Assembly (NCBI GenBank): GCA_001281695.1
Contig: LJIE01000001.1
Coordinates: 1,564,586-1,628,585, forward strand
DNA from: a bacterium 336/3
GTDB lineage: Bacteria; Bacteroidota; Bacteroidia; Cytophagales; Thermonemataceae
Length of the DNA: 64,000 nt
Reading direction: 5' to 3'
The translations under genes were made by a program, and so were the position numbers. The notes under the pieces were generated by a model. The model ran no database searches and was not told the DNA's origin. It was given only the letters and a program-made list of their open reading frames with translations. The stretch's first letter is position 1. Every line of letters begins with the position of its first letter. Positions 1 through 9,648 of the stretch are shown here, piece after piece.

Positions 1-1
1 T

Positions 2-274
2 CAGATAGATGAGATTTTTGGTTTGGATAGTATAGCTAAGAATAGCCTTAAAACATATACATTTATTCAATTGGGTTCTTGGAAGAAAATAAATATCAAT
101 ACTGCAAACGTAGAAGAGCTTAAAGCTCATATTTACATTGGTTATAAATTAGCACCCATTATTGTAAATTATAGGCAACAACATGGAAGGTTTCAGTCTG
201 AAGAGGACTTAAAAAAGATAAAAATATTAGATACTGAAAAAATAGAGAAGTTACGTCCTTATTTGGTATATTAG
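2..274 (+). CDS. C-terminal part of a helix-hairpin-helix (ComEA-like) protein, 5' partial
   Basis: The reading frame is open to the left edge, so the N-terminus lies outside the window. The visible residues carry a ComEA/HhH signature: ININTANVEEL, then a GYKLAPIIVNYR helix, then GRFQSEEDLKKIK. Such domains bind DNA without sequence specificity. In Bacteroidota they are common both in competence-type ComEA proteins and in longer multi-HhH proteins; which applies cannot be decided from the fragment. The TTG at position 23 is an internal codon, not a convincing start. The stop overlaps the end of the convergent SpoIIE gene by 4 nt. Confidence 0.75.
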   Translation, partial: QIDEIFGLDSIAKNSLKTYTFIQLGSWKKININTANVEELKAHIYIGYKLAPIIVNYRQQHGRFQSEEDLKKIKILDTEKIEKLRPYLVY

Positions 275-2532
275 ACATTACTTTGCAAGTGAATACCTAA
301 TACCATAATATCATCTATTTGTTCTTCTGTGCGTTGCCAATCTTTAAGCATATTATCAAGGTATTCTTTTTGGGTTTGAGTAGGCAGTTTATGTATTTGT
401 TTAAAAGCTTCGTACATTCGTTTTCTACCTAATTTTTTTCTACTAATATAACTAAACTGATCAGCATAACCATCAGAAAACATATATAACATGGTATTGG
501 GTGTAACTTGTTTTTCTATTTCTGTGAAAGTTTTTATATCATGATTGTATCGTGAATTATCACCACCTACACTAAATTTATCTGTAACAATTTCTTGGAA
601 ATCTTCGTTTTCTATCAAAATGATAAAACTTTTTGCTCCTGCAATTTTTAGCGTATTTTGGCTTCTATCCCATACACAAATAGATATATCCATACCATCT
701 TGGGTTTCACCCTCTTTTTGATGGAGAGCTTGAATAATACCTTTATCAAGCATTTCTATAATTTTGGAAGGAGATTGAATACCTCTTTCTTGAATAATAT
801 TATCCAATAGAATAACTCCCAACATACTCATCAACGCTCCAGGAACGCCATGTCCTGTACAATCTGCTGTTATCATAAAAATAAGATCTTTTTTCTCGAT
901 GATATAATAAAAATCACCACTTACTACATTTCTTGGCTTGTAGAGAATAAAATAATCTTGTAAAAACTTATTGAGTCTTTTAGGGTAGGGTAAAAAAGCT
1001 TTTTGTATACGTTCTGCATACAAGATGCTATCCATAATATCTTGATGTTGATTTTCTAACATCTCATTCATCAAGGCTACTTCTTCACTTTTCTTTTTGA
1101 GCAAGAGACCTTGACGCTGTATTTTATGGCGATTACCCAATATCAAAGCTACCAAAATTAAACTTAATGCAGTTGTAATAAGAGATGCAAAAATAATAGT
1201 TTCTTTCTGCTTAATATTGTTTTCAAATCCTTTTTTCTCATACAATTCCTGCTTGACATTCAAATCAGCAGAAAGAATTTCGAGTTGTTGAGCATTTACT
1301 ATTCTGGATATGGAATCATTGAGAGTGATAAAAGAATTTTGATATGAGATAGCCTCTTCAAACTTTTTTTCTTTTTGTTTTAAATTACTTAAAGATTGAT
1401 AAAGATTTTTTTGAGAGTTTAATGATAAAAGAGAATTATATAAATTAATTTGACTCTTTTTTATATATAAAGTTTGTTGAGCAGTATCTAAATGAGCTTG
1501 AGCTTCTACCAATTGATCTGTTTCTATAAAATAATTAGCCATTTTGATATGACCAGCTACTACAATTCCCCAATCACGATAAATGTAAGCATATTTTAAA
1601 TAATCCTTATAAAGAACATAAGCAGAATCTAACTGATTTCTTTTTAATAAAATATCTCCAATATTGCCTTTGGGCAAATTCATCCAAAATAAATCGTTCC
1701 TTTTTTGAGCTTGAATAATAGCATCTTGATAATATTTTAAAGCCTCATCATATTTTCCTTTGTTTTTATAAATTAATCCAATATTGTTAAGTAAACGAGA
1801 AACGGGTGTTTTGTCTTGATAATTGACTGTTTTAAGTAATTCATTGACTTTTAACCAATAAAAAAGAGCTTTCTCATAATTGCCAGCCTTATAAAAAAGA
1901 GAACCCATGAAAGTGTAAACCTCTATTTTGATAGAATTATTACAAGGGTGTTTTTCAAGGATATTGATAGCTTTAAGTAAATATTCGAGTGTTTTTCTAT
2001 AATTGTTTTGTCTTTCTCCAAAATAAAGCCCTCTTTGGTATTCAATACGAGCCATTAAATCGTAACAATATTCTTGTTCAGCTTTTTCATAGACATCAAT
2101 GAGTTTTTTTTGAGCAAGAACTGTATCTTGATTGTTTTGAGTAAGTTGGTCAGCAAAACCTAACCAAATATCTAACGACTCACAAGAAAGGTTATATTTT
2201 CTTAAATATTTTTCAGCTTTTTCATAATAAATTAAAGCTCTTTTGATGTCTTTATAATCTCGTAGATAATAATATTGACCAATTTTTGCATATAAGTAAC
2301 CATGAACGTAAGCTAATGGCTTATCGTTTTTTGTTTTTTCTAAAAGATATTCTAATAATTCTTTGTTTTTACTGTTGTTAGAGGCATAACGGTCAAGATG
2401 ATATTCTAAATCTTGTTTTTGAGGAGTAGTACGAATAACGTTTAATAGCGAATCCGCAGAAGATTTACTCCATGTTTGGGCATAACTTGGCAGAAAAAAA
2501 AGGTATAAACAAATAAAAAAATAGAATCGCAT
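271..2532 (-). CDS. TPR-repeat sensor protein with C-terminal SpoIIE-type PP2C phosphatase domain
   Basis: 753 aa. Order: Sec signal peptide (about 1-18), a long series of TPR repeats (about 60-390, for example a GNYEKALFYWLKV unit and a GKYDEALKYYQDA unit), a transmembrane helix near 448-468, a short coiled coil, and a SpoIIE phosphatase domain. The phosphatase shows metal-binding signatures GDFYY and TADCTGHGVPGALMSMLG and a late DDIMVLG motif. The layout implies a TPR module outside the inner membrane that controls a cytoplasmic Ser/Thr phosphatase. This architecture is frequent in Cytophagales, where the targets are mostly unknown. No partner kinase or anti-sigma factor lies next to it here. 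Confidence 0.88.
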   Translation of the reverse strand: MRFYFFICLYLFFLPSYAQTWSKSSADSLLNVIRTTPQKQDLEYHLDRYASNNSKNKELLEYLLEKTKNDKPLAYVHGYLYAKIGQYYYLRDYKDIKRALIYYEKAEKYLRKYNLSCESLDIWLGFADQLTQNNQDTVLAQKKLIDVYEKAEQEYCYDLMARIEYQRGLYFGERQNNYRKTLEYLLKAINILEKHPCNNSIKIEVYTFMGSLFYKAGNYEKALFYWLKVNELLKTVNYQDKTPVSRLLNNIGLIYKNKGKYDEALKYYQDAIIQAQKRNDLFWMNLPKGNIGDILLKRNQLDSAYVLYKDYLKYAYIYRDWGIVVAGHIKMANYFIETDQLVEAQAHLDTAQQTLYIKKSQINLYNSLLSLNSQKNLYQSLSNLKQKEKKFEEAISYQNSFITLNDSISRIVNAQQLEILSADLNVKQELYEKKGFENNIKQKETIIFASLITTALSLILVALILGNRHKIQRQGLLLKKKSEEVALMNEMLENQHQDIMDSILYAERIQKAFLPYPKRLNKFLQDYFILYKPRNVVSGDFYYIIEKKDLIFMITADCTGHGVPGALMSMLGVILLDNIIQERGIQSPSKIIEMLDKGIIQALHQKEGETQDGMDISICVWDRSQNTLKIAGAKSFIILIENEDFQEIVTDKFSVGGDNSRYNHDIKTFTEIEKQVTPNTMLYMFSDGYADQFSYISRKKLGRKRMYEAFKQIHKLPTQTQKEYLDNMLKDWQRTEEQIDDIMVLGIHLQSNV

Positions 2533-2606
2533 AATGTTCTATTAACGCATTTAGACTGCCTAAACTACAATTTTTTAAGCCTAAAAAAAAATATTGTATA
2601 AAATTA

Positions 2607-2654
2607 AAATCAACAACCTTTTAGATGCTTGAAGCACAAAGAGTTGTTGATTTT
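2607..2654 (-). terminator. Terminator downstream of the TlpA-like gene
   Basis: A 12-bp inverted repeat (AAAATCAACAAC / GTTGTTGATTTT) with a 24-nt loop lies 23 nt beyond the stop of the minus-strand thioredoxin gene and runs into T-rich sequence on that strand. Confidence 0.65.
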
Positions 2655-2676
2655 AGGATGTGTGTGTGAGTTATGC

Positions 2677-3249
2677 TTATTTGTTAGCTGATTTCGTTAA
2701 TTCTACCATTGCTTCTAATTCAAGAGCTGTTTCATCTGTAGAACCATTAAAACCAGAAGAATAAAAACGAATATTTCCATTGGCATCAATAATGAATTTT
2801 GCTGGAATACCATCTACAGCAAAAGCTTCAGCAGCAACATCATTATCATCAACTAATATATTGAAGCCATATTTTTTCTTTTCATTAAATTTTCTCAATC
2901 TTTCTTCTCTATCATTGGGATCTTCAGCAGTTGCAATAAATAAAAATACTACATTTTTATCATTGGCATATTTATCTACCGTTTTCTTCACACCAGGGAA
3001 TGACTGTACACAAGGTCCACACCAAGTAGCCCAAAAATCTACAACTACCACTTTGCCTTTTAAATCAGAAAGTTTTACAGTTTTACCTTCCAAATTTTTT
3101 AAACTAAATTCAGGAGCTTTTGCTGCTTTTGTTTGAACCATTTTAGAAGCTAATTTTTTCTTATATTCTTCTAAAGATTGAGCCTGCATAGGTGTATAAA
3201 TTCCTAAACAAATTGCCAATACAACGATTGGGATAAATACTTTTTTCAT
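2677..3249 (-). CDS. TlpA/ResA-like thioredoxin-fold protein
   Basis: 190 aa from the chosen start. A Sec signal peptide (KKVFIPIVVLAICLGIY, cleavage after AQA-like residues) is followed by a thioredoxin domain with FWATWCGPCVQSFP, i.e. the active-site CGPC. The cis-Pro region is GIPAKFIID. The AhpC/TSA/TlpA fold is expected to work as a periplasmic thiol-disulfide reductant or in cytochrome c maturation. A longer frame starting at 3321 has no plausible signal; the ATG at 3249 puts the signal peptide at the N-terminus and follows a TATCTTTG promoter element. The gene is divergent from the M14 peptidase gene. Confidence 0.87.
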   Translation of the reverse strand: MKKVFIPIVVLAICLGIYTPMQAQSLEEYKKKLASKMVQTKAAKAPEFSLKNLEGKTVKLSDLKGKVVVVDFWATWCGPCVQSFPGVKKTVDKYANDKNVVFLFIATAEDPNDREERLRKFNEKKKYGFNILVDDNDVAAEAFAVDGIPAKFIIDANGNIRFYSSGFNGSTDETALELEAMVELTKSANK

Positions 3250-3266
3250 AATGTTATTGTTTTTTT

Positions 3267-3274
3267 CAAAGATA
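3267..3274 (-). promoter_or_regulatory. Likely -7 promoter element of the TlpA-like gene
   Basis: TATCTTTG on the minus strand matches the Bacteroidota -7 consensus TAnnTTTG and lies 17 nt upstream of the chosen ATG. No clean TTTG is seen at the expected -33 distance, so only half of the consensus is supported. Confidence 0.45.
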
Positions 3275-3374
3275 ATACAAAAATAAGACCATTGTTGAAA
3301 AGTATAATAAATTATTGGCAATTATGTGGATATTTGTATTTTTACGTAGTTTAATCTTTGTCTTACCACACCTT

Positions 3375-5108
3375 ATGCGAACTCTATACTTAGTTCTGAT
3401 TGTAATCTACAGCTTCCAAACAGCTTTTGCTCAAGATTTGAAAACGCCTTTTGAGCTTTCTAATGGTTTAGAAACAGCCACTTATGAGCAAGGAATAGCT
3501 TTTTATGAAAAACTTGATGCTCAATATGAGGAAATAAAACTTTTTAAATATGGGAATACTGATGTTGGCAAACCTTTGCATTTGGCTGTATTTTCAGCTG
3601 AAAAGGATTTTAGCCCTGAATCTTTAAAACTAAAAGGGAAAAGTATTTTTTTAGTGATTAATGCTATTCATGCAGGTGAACCAGATGGAGTGGATGCTTC
3701 TATGATGCTTCTTAGAGATATTGTTCAACAAGAAAAATTAAAGAAAATATGCAAAAATACAGTTTTTGTTATCATACCATTTTATAGTGTAGGGGGTGTT
3801 TTAAACAGAAATTCATACAGTAGAGCTAATCAGAATGGGCCCAAATCGTATGGATTTAGAGGAAATGGTAAAAATTATGATTTGAATAGAGACTTTATCA
3901 AGATGGATTCTGAAAATGCAAAAACTTTTATAGAAATATTTCATACATGGAAGCCTGATATTCAAGTAGATAATCATGTAACTAATGGTGCTGACTATCA
4001 ATATGTCATGACTAATATTTTGGCAAATCCTGCTTTGTATGCTCCTGAAATGGCTGATTACTTCAAAAAAGAGTTCAGACCTGATTTACTCAATAAAATG
4101 AAGAAAAAAAACTTCGAAATGAGTCCGTATGTAGAAATGAAAGGTACAACACCTGATAGTGGATTGGTGCAGAATGTGCGTTCTCCACGTTTTTCACATA
4201 CTTATGCAACACAATTCAATACTATTGCAATGGTTGCAGAAACACACATGCTCAAGCCTTTCAAACAACGTACGGAAGCAACCTATCAATTGATGCTGAG
4301 TCTCTTAGAAATATTAGAAAAAGATGGAGTAAAAATTCAAAAAAACAGAAAAAAATCATTTGAATACTTCCAAAAACAGAAGAGTTATGTAGTAGATTGG
4401 AAAATTGATGATAAGAAATTTGAAATGATTGATTTTAAGGGATATATGGCGGAGCGGATTCCTAGCAAAGTGACAGGACAAACAAGATTATTTTATAATA
4501 AAACAAAACCTTATACAAAGAAAATACCTTACTATAATGTACATGAACCTAAAAATACTTTAGAAAAACCTAAAATGTATATCATACCCAAAATGTATGG
4601 TAATATTGTAAAAATGCTTGAAATGAATGGTGTAGTGGTAACAAGTTTGGATAAAAAAGAAACTTTTAATGGAGCATATTACTTCATCAAAGATTATAAA
4701 ACAGGCTCAAAACCATTTGAAGGACACTATTTGCATACTGATGTAACTGTAGAAAAACGAAAAGCAGAATATACACTCCAAGAAGGTGATTGGGTTGTGA
4801 TGACCAATCAGCCCCATATCAATTTTATCATGAATGTGTTGGAGCCACAAGCTCCTGACAGCTATTTCTGTTGGAATCATTTTGATATTATTCTTCAACA
4901 AAAGGAGTATTATTCTGATTATGTTTTTGAAGATATTGCAGAAAAACTATTGAGTGAGAATGCAGACCTTAAAAAGAGATTTGAAGAAAAGAAACGACAA
5001 GACCCAGAATTTGCTAAAAATGCCAAAGCTCAGCTAGATTTTATTTACTATAATTCCCCTTATTATGAGCCTAACCACTTGAGATATCCAATATTTAGAG
5101 TAGAATAA
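3375..5108 (+). CDS. Secreted zinc carboxypeptidase, M14 family
   Basis: 577 aa from ATG 3375, which gives a clean signal peptide (RTLYLVLIVIYSFQTAFA, then Q). The upstream ATG at 3315 adds a poor N-terminal extension. The M14 zinc ligands are visible as NAIHAGEPDG (HxxE), with YDLNRDF and VDNHVTNGADY further on as the substrate-pocket and His-containing segments. Members cleave C-terminal residues or process murein peptides. The protein is predicted to be periplasmic or exported. A strong hairpin follows directly, so it is probably monocistronic. Confidence 0.87.
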   Translation: MRTLYLVLIVIYSFQTAFAQDLKTPFELSNGLETATYEQGIAFYEKLDAQYEEIKLFKYGNTDVGKPLHLAVFSAEKDFSPESLKLKGKSIFLVINAIHAGEPDGVDASMMLLRDIVQQEKLKKICKNTVFVIIPFYSVGGVLNRNSYSRANQNGPKSYGFRGNGKNYDLNRDFIKMDSENAKTFIEIFHTWKPDIQVDNHVTNGADYQYVMTNILANPALYAPEMADYFKKEFRPDLLNKMKKKNFEMSPYVEMKGTTPDSGLVQNVRSPRFSHTYATQFNTIAMVAETHMLKPFKQRTEATYQLMLSLLEILEKDGVKIQKNRKKSFEYFQKQKSYVVDWKIDDKKFEMIDFKGYMAERIPSKVTGQTRLFYNKTKPYTKKIPYYNVHEPKNTLEKPKMYIIPKMYGNIVKMLEMNGVVVTSLDKKETFNGAYYFIKDYKTGSKPFEGHYLHTDVTVEKRKAEYTLQEGDWVVMTNQPHINFIMNVLEPQAPDSYFCWNHFDIILQQKEYYSDYVFEDIAEKLLSENADLKKRFEEKKRQDPEFAKNAKAQLDFIYYNSPYYEPNHLRYPIFRVE

Positions 5109-5136
5109 AAAAGAGGAAGCTTGCTTCCTCTTTTTT
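5107..5136. terminator. Bidirectional terminator between convergent genes
   Basis: AAAAAAGAGGAAGC and its exact reverse complement are separated by 2 nt and end in T-runs on both strands. The hairpin overlaps the M14 stop codon and faces the end of the convergent barrel gene. Confidence 0.85.
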
Positions 5137-5157
5137 GTTGTCTTGAATAAAAAACTA

Positions 5158-6252
5158 TTAAGGACTTACAATGTTTAAACTTACGTTTAGATAAACAGGT
5201 AAACCGATTTTTGTTTCTAACAAGAATTTATCATTGATAAGACCACCACTTTCAACCCCATTTTTCTCTGAAAGATTGAATTTGTAATTAGCTCTCAAAC
5301 CTGCTTGTACTGAAATCCACATAAAGTTTTTCAATGAACGCTCATAAACAGCTCTAATTTTTACTTCAGAACGGCGAAGTTGTAGAGCATCATAAGGAGC
5401 TAAATCAGAATTTGTGTTTTCTTGATTTTGGATGAAGTAAGAGTTTCCTACGACTTCATAGCCAAATTGTAACAAAGATTTTGCAGAGAAGTTTCTACGG
5501 AAATGAACTCTTGCAGGGAATAAAATTTCTGTACCCCAACGATCGTTGAAGGTTCTATTGTAATACCAAACAGGAATTACAAGTGATTCACCACCTCTGT
5601 AAGTTCTGGTTACACCCAATCCCCACATCAAATCGTCACTTTTTTTCCAACCATAAATTACAGCACCACTTACAGTCATACCTGTTCCAAAAGCATCTCC
5701 CAATTGACTAGAAGAATAGTTTCCATTGACATCAGCTTGTGCTTGAATAATCAAGAAACGTTTTTCGTTAAGAGGCTTAAAAACTGTAAATCCTAAACCA
5801 CCTGTACGTAAACCTTTGTCATTGAGATTTTTGTATAAACTATAATTTTTAGGATCGTCTACAATGAAACGACTTTCAGCATATTGAGCCATTAAACTAA
5901 CAATAATACTGGATTTAGAGATGATGGGATAGTTTATTCCTAATTGTAAACCATGAACAGCCTTTACTTTCACATCTGAAGGGCTATCAGCAAGATTTGG
6001 AAAACTGCCATTTTTGTAAGGCTCACCAACCACAGAAGACATATTGAAAGGACCTTGAACCTCATAACCAATAGAATACAATTTGGTTGGAGTAAGGTTT
6101 CTTACTTTTTGTGTACAAAAACGTTTGGTTTTTTGTGCATCACCATAGTCTCCAAGACTATCAAGTGGAGGGGCTGTATCAGTAGAATCTTGGGCAAATA
6201 ACACGCCCACAGATAATAAAAATGTGGTAAAAGATAGAAGTAGCTTTTTCAT
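5158..6252 (-). CDS. Predicted outer-membrane beta-barrel protein
   Basis: 364 aa. A signal peptide (KKLLLSFTTFLLSVGVLFA, then QDS) precedes a long region of alternating amphipathic strands rich in aromatic and glycine residues, ending in a strand-like LPVYLNVSLNIV. Pieces such as GLGFTVFKPL and FGYEVVGNSYF are typical of Bacteroidota barrel proteins of the DUF6268 type. I judge this by texture only and cannot assign a substrate. An alternative ATG at 6258 adds two residues. No TonB box or plug is present, so it is not a TonB-dependent receptor. Confidence 0.7.
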   Translation of the reverse strand: MKKLLLSFTTFLLSVGVLFAQDSTDTAPPLDSLGDYGDAQKTKRFCTQKVRNLTPTKLYSIGYEVQGPFNMSSVVGEPYKNGSFPNLADSPSDVKVKAVHGLQLGINYPIISKSSIIVSLMAQYAESRFIVDDPKNYSLYKNLNDKGLRTGGLGFTVFKPLNEKRFLIIQAQADVNGNYSSSQLGDAFGTGMTVSGAVIYGWKKSDDLMWGLGVTRTYRGGESLVIPVWYYNRTFNDRWGTEILFPARVHFRRNFSAKSLLQFGYEVVGNSYFIQNQENTNSDLAPYDALQLRRSEVKIRAVYERSLKNFMWISVQAGLRANYKFNLSEKNGVESGGLINDKFLLETKIGLPVYLNVSLNIVSP

Positions 6253-6397
6253 AAGCATAAAAATTGTGATTACAATTAAGTTAAAATTTTTGTGTTTTTA
6301 TAAAAGTAAAACTTTTGTGAATAAAAAGTCAATCAAATTGTAAAAAAAATATTCACACAAATATAAAGTCTATTTCAAATAGCTATTATATAATGAT

Positions 6398-7696
6398 TTA
6401 ATTGTTTGATAACCAGAGTTTTGTGTATAATCCTTGTGCATCATATTTTTTAGCTTGGCTTTCAATATTAAAACATCTGTTTTCACGTGGGTCGTTGCCT
6501 ACTCCAGCGATATACATCCAATTACACCAATTACTACAAGGATCATAATCTATTAATTTACTTTCAAAATACATAGCCCCCCATATCCAACTAATTTGAA
6601 GATTTTTAACCAAAAAACTGGCTACATTTTGCCTGCCTCTATTACTCATAAAACCTGTTTGATTGAGTTCTCGCATGTTAGCATCTATAAAATCTACGCC
6701 TGTTTCTCCTTTTGTCCATTTTTTAAATACATAAATATCATTTTTAAATTGAACAGAACTCTGTTTGATACCACACTCTTGAAAAATCTGATTTCCATAT
6801 TTTTTTGCTACATATCTAAAATAATCTCTCCAGATAAGTTCAAAAATGAGCCAATAAGTAGATTCATTGGCTACTCGTTCTTTTTCATATTTTTTTACTT
6901 CTTCATAAATATATCGAGGAGATAAGCACCCTAAAGAAAGCCATGCAGAAAATTTAGATGAATAATTAGCCCCCAATAATGAATCTCGTGTTTCTTTGTA
7001 ATTTTTCAGACTATCTGTTTCCCAAAAATATTCTTTTAATCGCTGAATACCTTCTTTTTCTCCTCCTTTGAAATCCAATGCTTTCTTGCTTGAAACAGTA
7101 ACATTTGTAAAACCTAAATCTGCAAGACTTGGAACTTCACCTACTAAATAGTTTTCTGGTAAGGGATTTAGCTTTTGTGGAGTAGGTACTGTATTTCTGA
7201 TAGTAGCATCTTTCTCAACCCATTTTCTGAATTCTGTAAAAATATTAGGAAGTTTCTGAATTGGAAAAGGTAAATCATCTAAATGATATAAGGTATAATT
7301 CCAGAATAATTCTAAAGCTATTTTTTTCTTTTGTAATAATGTTTCTAGAGCTAACTCTGTTAGTATTTCTTCATTTGTAACTTCTTTTGAGCCAAAAATA
7401 GCTTGTATTTCGAGAGTCTCAGCTATTTTAGCAATTTCTACTTCAGGTATGCCTATTCTGATAATTAAATCACTTCCTTTTTTACGTAAAGCCATTCTTA
7501 GAGAAAAAAGTGATTCCAATAAAAATTTTGTTCTAAATGCATCTATTTTTGGAAAACCCAAGTGTGTCTCTTCAAACCACCTTGTATCAATACAATAGGC
7601 AAAATATATTTTTTCCGCCTTCAAAGAGGCTTCATAAAATGGTAAATTGTCATGTAAACGCAAATCGTTTCTAAACCAAACTAATATATTTTTCAT
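6398..7696 (-). CDS. DASH-family cryptochrome/photolyase
   Basis: 432 aa. The N-terminal alpha/beta photolyase domain opens with NILVWFRNDLRLHDNLP. The FAD-binding half shows WLSLGCLSPRYIYEEV, FELIWRDYFR and TGFMSNRGRQNVASFL. WCNWMYIAGVGNDPRE and FNIESQAKKYD near the C-terminus distinguish DASH cryptochromes from CPD photolyases. The family binds FAD plus an antenna folate and repairs UV lesions, best in single-stranded DNA. The ATG at 7696 puts the conserved domain at the N-terminus as in relatives; one at 7720 would add eight residues. It appears monocistronic. Confidence 0.92.
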   Translation of the reverse strand: MKNILVWFRNDLRLHDNLPFYEASLKAEKIYFAYCIDTRWFEETHLGFPKIDAFRTKFLLESLFSLRMALRKKGSDLIIRIGIPEVEIAKIAETLEIQAIFGSKEVTNEEILTELALETLLQKKKIALELFWNYTLYHLDDLPFPIQKLPNIFTEFRKWVEKDATIRNTVPTPQKLNPLPENYLVGEVPSLADLGFTNVTVSSKKALDFKGGEKEGIQRLKEYFWETDSLKNYKETRDSLLGANYSSKFSAWLSLGCLSPRYIYEEVKKYEKERVANESTYWLIFELIWRDYFRYVAKKYGNQIFQECGIKQSSVQFKNDIYVFKKWTKGETGVDFIDANMRELNQTGFMSNRGRQNVASFLVKNLQISWIWGAMYFESKLIDYDPCSNWCNWMYIAGVGNDPRENRCFNIESQAKKYDAQGLYTKLWLSNN

Positions 7697-7799
7697 AGGT
7701 GAAGCTTTTTGTTTATTCAACTCTATGTATAAAGTTTAGGTTTTCAGAAAATTTATTTTTAATATAGAAATTTGATAAAAGCATAATTGATAATGATAT

Positions 7800-8342
7800 A
7801 TGGAGCCTTCAAATCGTTCAAAACGTTTCATTAGCTTAAGTGTTGGTTTGGGAGCTGGAGTAATTTTATTTTTCTTGTCTACTTGGTACTATAAAAATTA
7901 CATATCTGTTTGGTATTATGCGACTATTCAGCAAGCATATTTACCTATAAAAGTAACTATTCGTCATTGTGAAGCAAAATCTTTCAAATCTAAAAATAGT
8001 AGTACAACTACCTACAGTGCCGAGTGTGAGTGTTTCTATAAAACAAGCATAGGAAATGTTATAGAAACCAGTTTTCATATGGGTGAAGATAAAATTAAAA
8101 ATTTAGAAGCTCTACAAATTGCTCTCAATAAAACATATTATGATGGTAAAGAAGTAGAAGTACTTGTACACCCACATTATCCAGACTTGCTGATAATTAG
8201 TTATGAAGAGGTTCGTTTGAGTAGCTGGTTTGGTGTAACAGCAGGAGGTTTGATGTTTTTAATTGTTTGGGTACCATGCTTAATAATGGTGATATTTTGT
8301 ATAAATGCGTTTATTTATCCAAAGAAGGTGGATGAATCTTAA
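7800..8342 (+). CDS. Membrane protein with DUF3592-like extracytoplasmic domain
   Basis: 180 aa with two predicted membrane helices (about 13-31 and 145-170) around a soluble region of roughly 110 residues. That region has the DUF3592 look: alternating strands, a Cys-containing ECEC segment, then VEVLVHPHYPDLLII before the second helix. The function of the family is unknown. It lies 34 nt upstream of another small membrane protein gene on the same strand and the two are probably cotranscribed. Confidence 0.6.
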   Translation: MEPSNRSKRFISLSVGLGAGVILFFLSTWYYKNYISVWYYATIQQAYLPIKVTIRHCEAKSFKSKNSSTTTYSAECECFYKTSIGNVIETSFHMGEDKIKNLEALQIALNKTYYDGKEVEVLVHPHYPDLLIISYEEVRLSSWFGVTAGGLMFLIVWVPCLIMVIFCINAFIYPKKVDES

Positions 8343-8376
8343 TCAAAATACTATATTATAAATAAATGATAGAATT

Positions 8377-8883
8377 ATGAGTATTAGAACTTTTTGGATA
8401 ATTTGTATTAGAATTATAGGACTTTGGGTGTTATTGGATGCAATATCCATAATACCTAATTTGATACTCACACTTATCAATTCAAGTGTAGGTTTACAAG
8501 AAATAGGTTATTTTTTATTCAATGTAGGCTTTTATCTAGGAGCTATACAATTTTTATTTTTCAGAACAACACAAGTTGTGGAAGCTTTAAAATTAGAAAA
8601 AAACTTTAAAGAGGAAAGAATAGAATTTACATCTATGAATCATGTTGTTATTTTGCAAATGGCAATTATTGTTTTAGGAGGGTTTAATTTAGTAATTAGT
8701 TTAGCTGGGTTTGTAAGAAGTGTATATCTATTGTTACAAGATAATACACCATTTAAAGATTCTACTCACAAGACTCATGTAGTTATAGATGCAACGCAGA
8801 TAATTATTTATTATCTGTTTATGACTAACAGTCGCTGGTTCGTTCAGTTTTTTCAGAAAGAAAAAATTGAAACTAAAGAATAG
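8377..8883 (+). CDS. Small polytopic membrane protein, unknown function
   Basis: 168 aa with about four hydrophobic helices (near 7-32, 45-62, 90-115 and 130-147) and a charged C-terminus. I do not recognise a family. It follows the DUF3592-like gene closely and its 3' end overlaps the convergent lipoprotein gene by 11 nt. Confidence 0.6.
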   Translation: MSIRTFWIICIRIIGLWVLLDAISIIPNLILTLINSSVGLQEIGYFLFNVGFYLGAIQFLFFRTTQVVEALKLEKNFKEERIEFTSMNHVVILQMAIIVLGGFNLVISLAGFVRSVYLLLQDNTPFKDSTHKTHVVIDATQIIIYYLFMTNSRWFVQFFQKEKIETKE

Positions 8884-9517
8884 GCTTCCAGATGTCTTTT
8901 GAAGGCTCTTTTTGATTAGATTCTTTTAAAAGTAGGACTAAAAAATCATCTTCACTCATAGAATCATCTAATTGAGAAATTATATTCTTGAATTCTTCTT
9001 CGGCAATGGAAAATGTAGAAAGCAAATTGAATTTCCACTCATTGTTTATTTTGTTAAAACTGATGGTAACTTTACCTTTCTTATCCATTAAAACTTCACC
9101 TGTGGCATGGTTTTTTTCAATTTTAATATTTTGAACAAGAACATTACTTGTCTTTTCCTCATCACCTACCATATCATTGGCAACCAAGAGAATAAAAAGG
9201 TTTTCACCATTCATGGTTAATATATCTTCTTTTTTAAATAAATGTCTTGCACCAAGTACAAAAAACTTATCTAAAAACTTTAAATTTGATATAGTAGTTG
9301 AGTCAGCTGTTTTTGTTAATTTCACAATATTGTCATAATAGGCAATAGATTGTTTATCAATGTACTTAATGGCTTCCAAACCATTGCTTGCCTGAGTAGT
9401 TTCTAAATATTTATTAAGACATAATTGAATAGCTTTTTTATCTCTTGCTTTAGTATTGCATGAAATAACAAGAATTGAGAAAAAAAATGATAAAATATAG
9501 AATACTATTTTTTTCAT
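8873..9517 (-). CDS. Predicted lipoprotein, unknown function
   Basis: 214 aa. The N-terminus is a lipoprotein signal (KKIVFYILSFFFSILVISC) with the lipobox Cys near residue 20, followed by polar residues. The remainder resembles the NTF2-like fold of small Bacteroidota lipoproteins (helix, then strands such as KGKVTISFNKINNEWKF). This is the last chromosomal gene before the prophage boundary, 31 nt from the tRNA-derived terminator. Family assignment is tentative; the lipoprotein call is firm. Confidence 0.65.
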   Translation of the reverse strand: MKKIVFYILSFFFSILVISCNTKARDKKAIQLCLNKYLETTQASNGLEAIKYIDKQSIAYYDNIVKLTKTADSTTISNLKFLDKFFVLGARHLFKKEDILTMNGENLFILLVANDMVGDEEKTSNVLVQNIKIEKNHATGEVLMDKKGKVTISFNKINNEWKFNLLSTFSIAEEEFKNIISQLDDSMSEDDFLVLLLKESNQKEPSKDIWKPIL

Positions 9518-9547
9518 AAATCATATTTTGAAACCTCATATAAAAAC

Positions 9548-9576
9548 AAAAACTTGAACAAATTGTTCAAGTTTTT
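9548..9576 (-). terminator. Original terminator of the tRNA-Ala gene, stranded by prophage integration
   Basis: AAAAACTTGAAC and GTTCAAGTTTTT form a 12-bp stem with a 5-nt loop. It sits 1 nt from the tRNA-derived att core. Read on the minus strand without the prophage, it would follow the tRNA-Ala 3' end directly, so it is most simply the tRNA's own terminator, now about 44 kb away. It may also stop transcripts arriving from the other side. Confidence 0.75.
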
Positions 9577-9577
9577 C

Positions 9578-9592
9578 GTGGAGAATATCGGA
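9578..9592. other. Left prophage attachment core
   Basis: GTGGAGAATATCGGA is identical to positions 53655-53669, which are the 3' end of the tRNA-Ala gene plus one base. Similarity ends immediately to the right (phage sequence). Only this 15-bp scar of the tRNA remains at the left end, whereas the right copy lies in an intact tRNA. Confidence 0.88.
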
Positions 9593-9648
9593 ATGTGAAT
9601 AGCTCCCCAAAAAACCTTTTAATTGCTATTTAGTCATATTTTTTTTAA

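Noticed and set aside
2780-3136. 118-codon frame opposite the TlpA gene
   Set aside because: Antisense to a clear thioredoxin gene, no homology-like pattern; a shadow of the coding strand.
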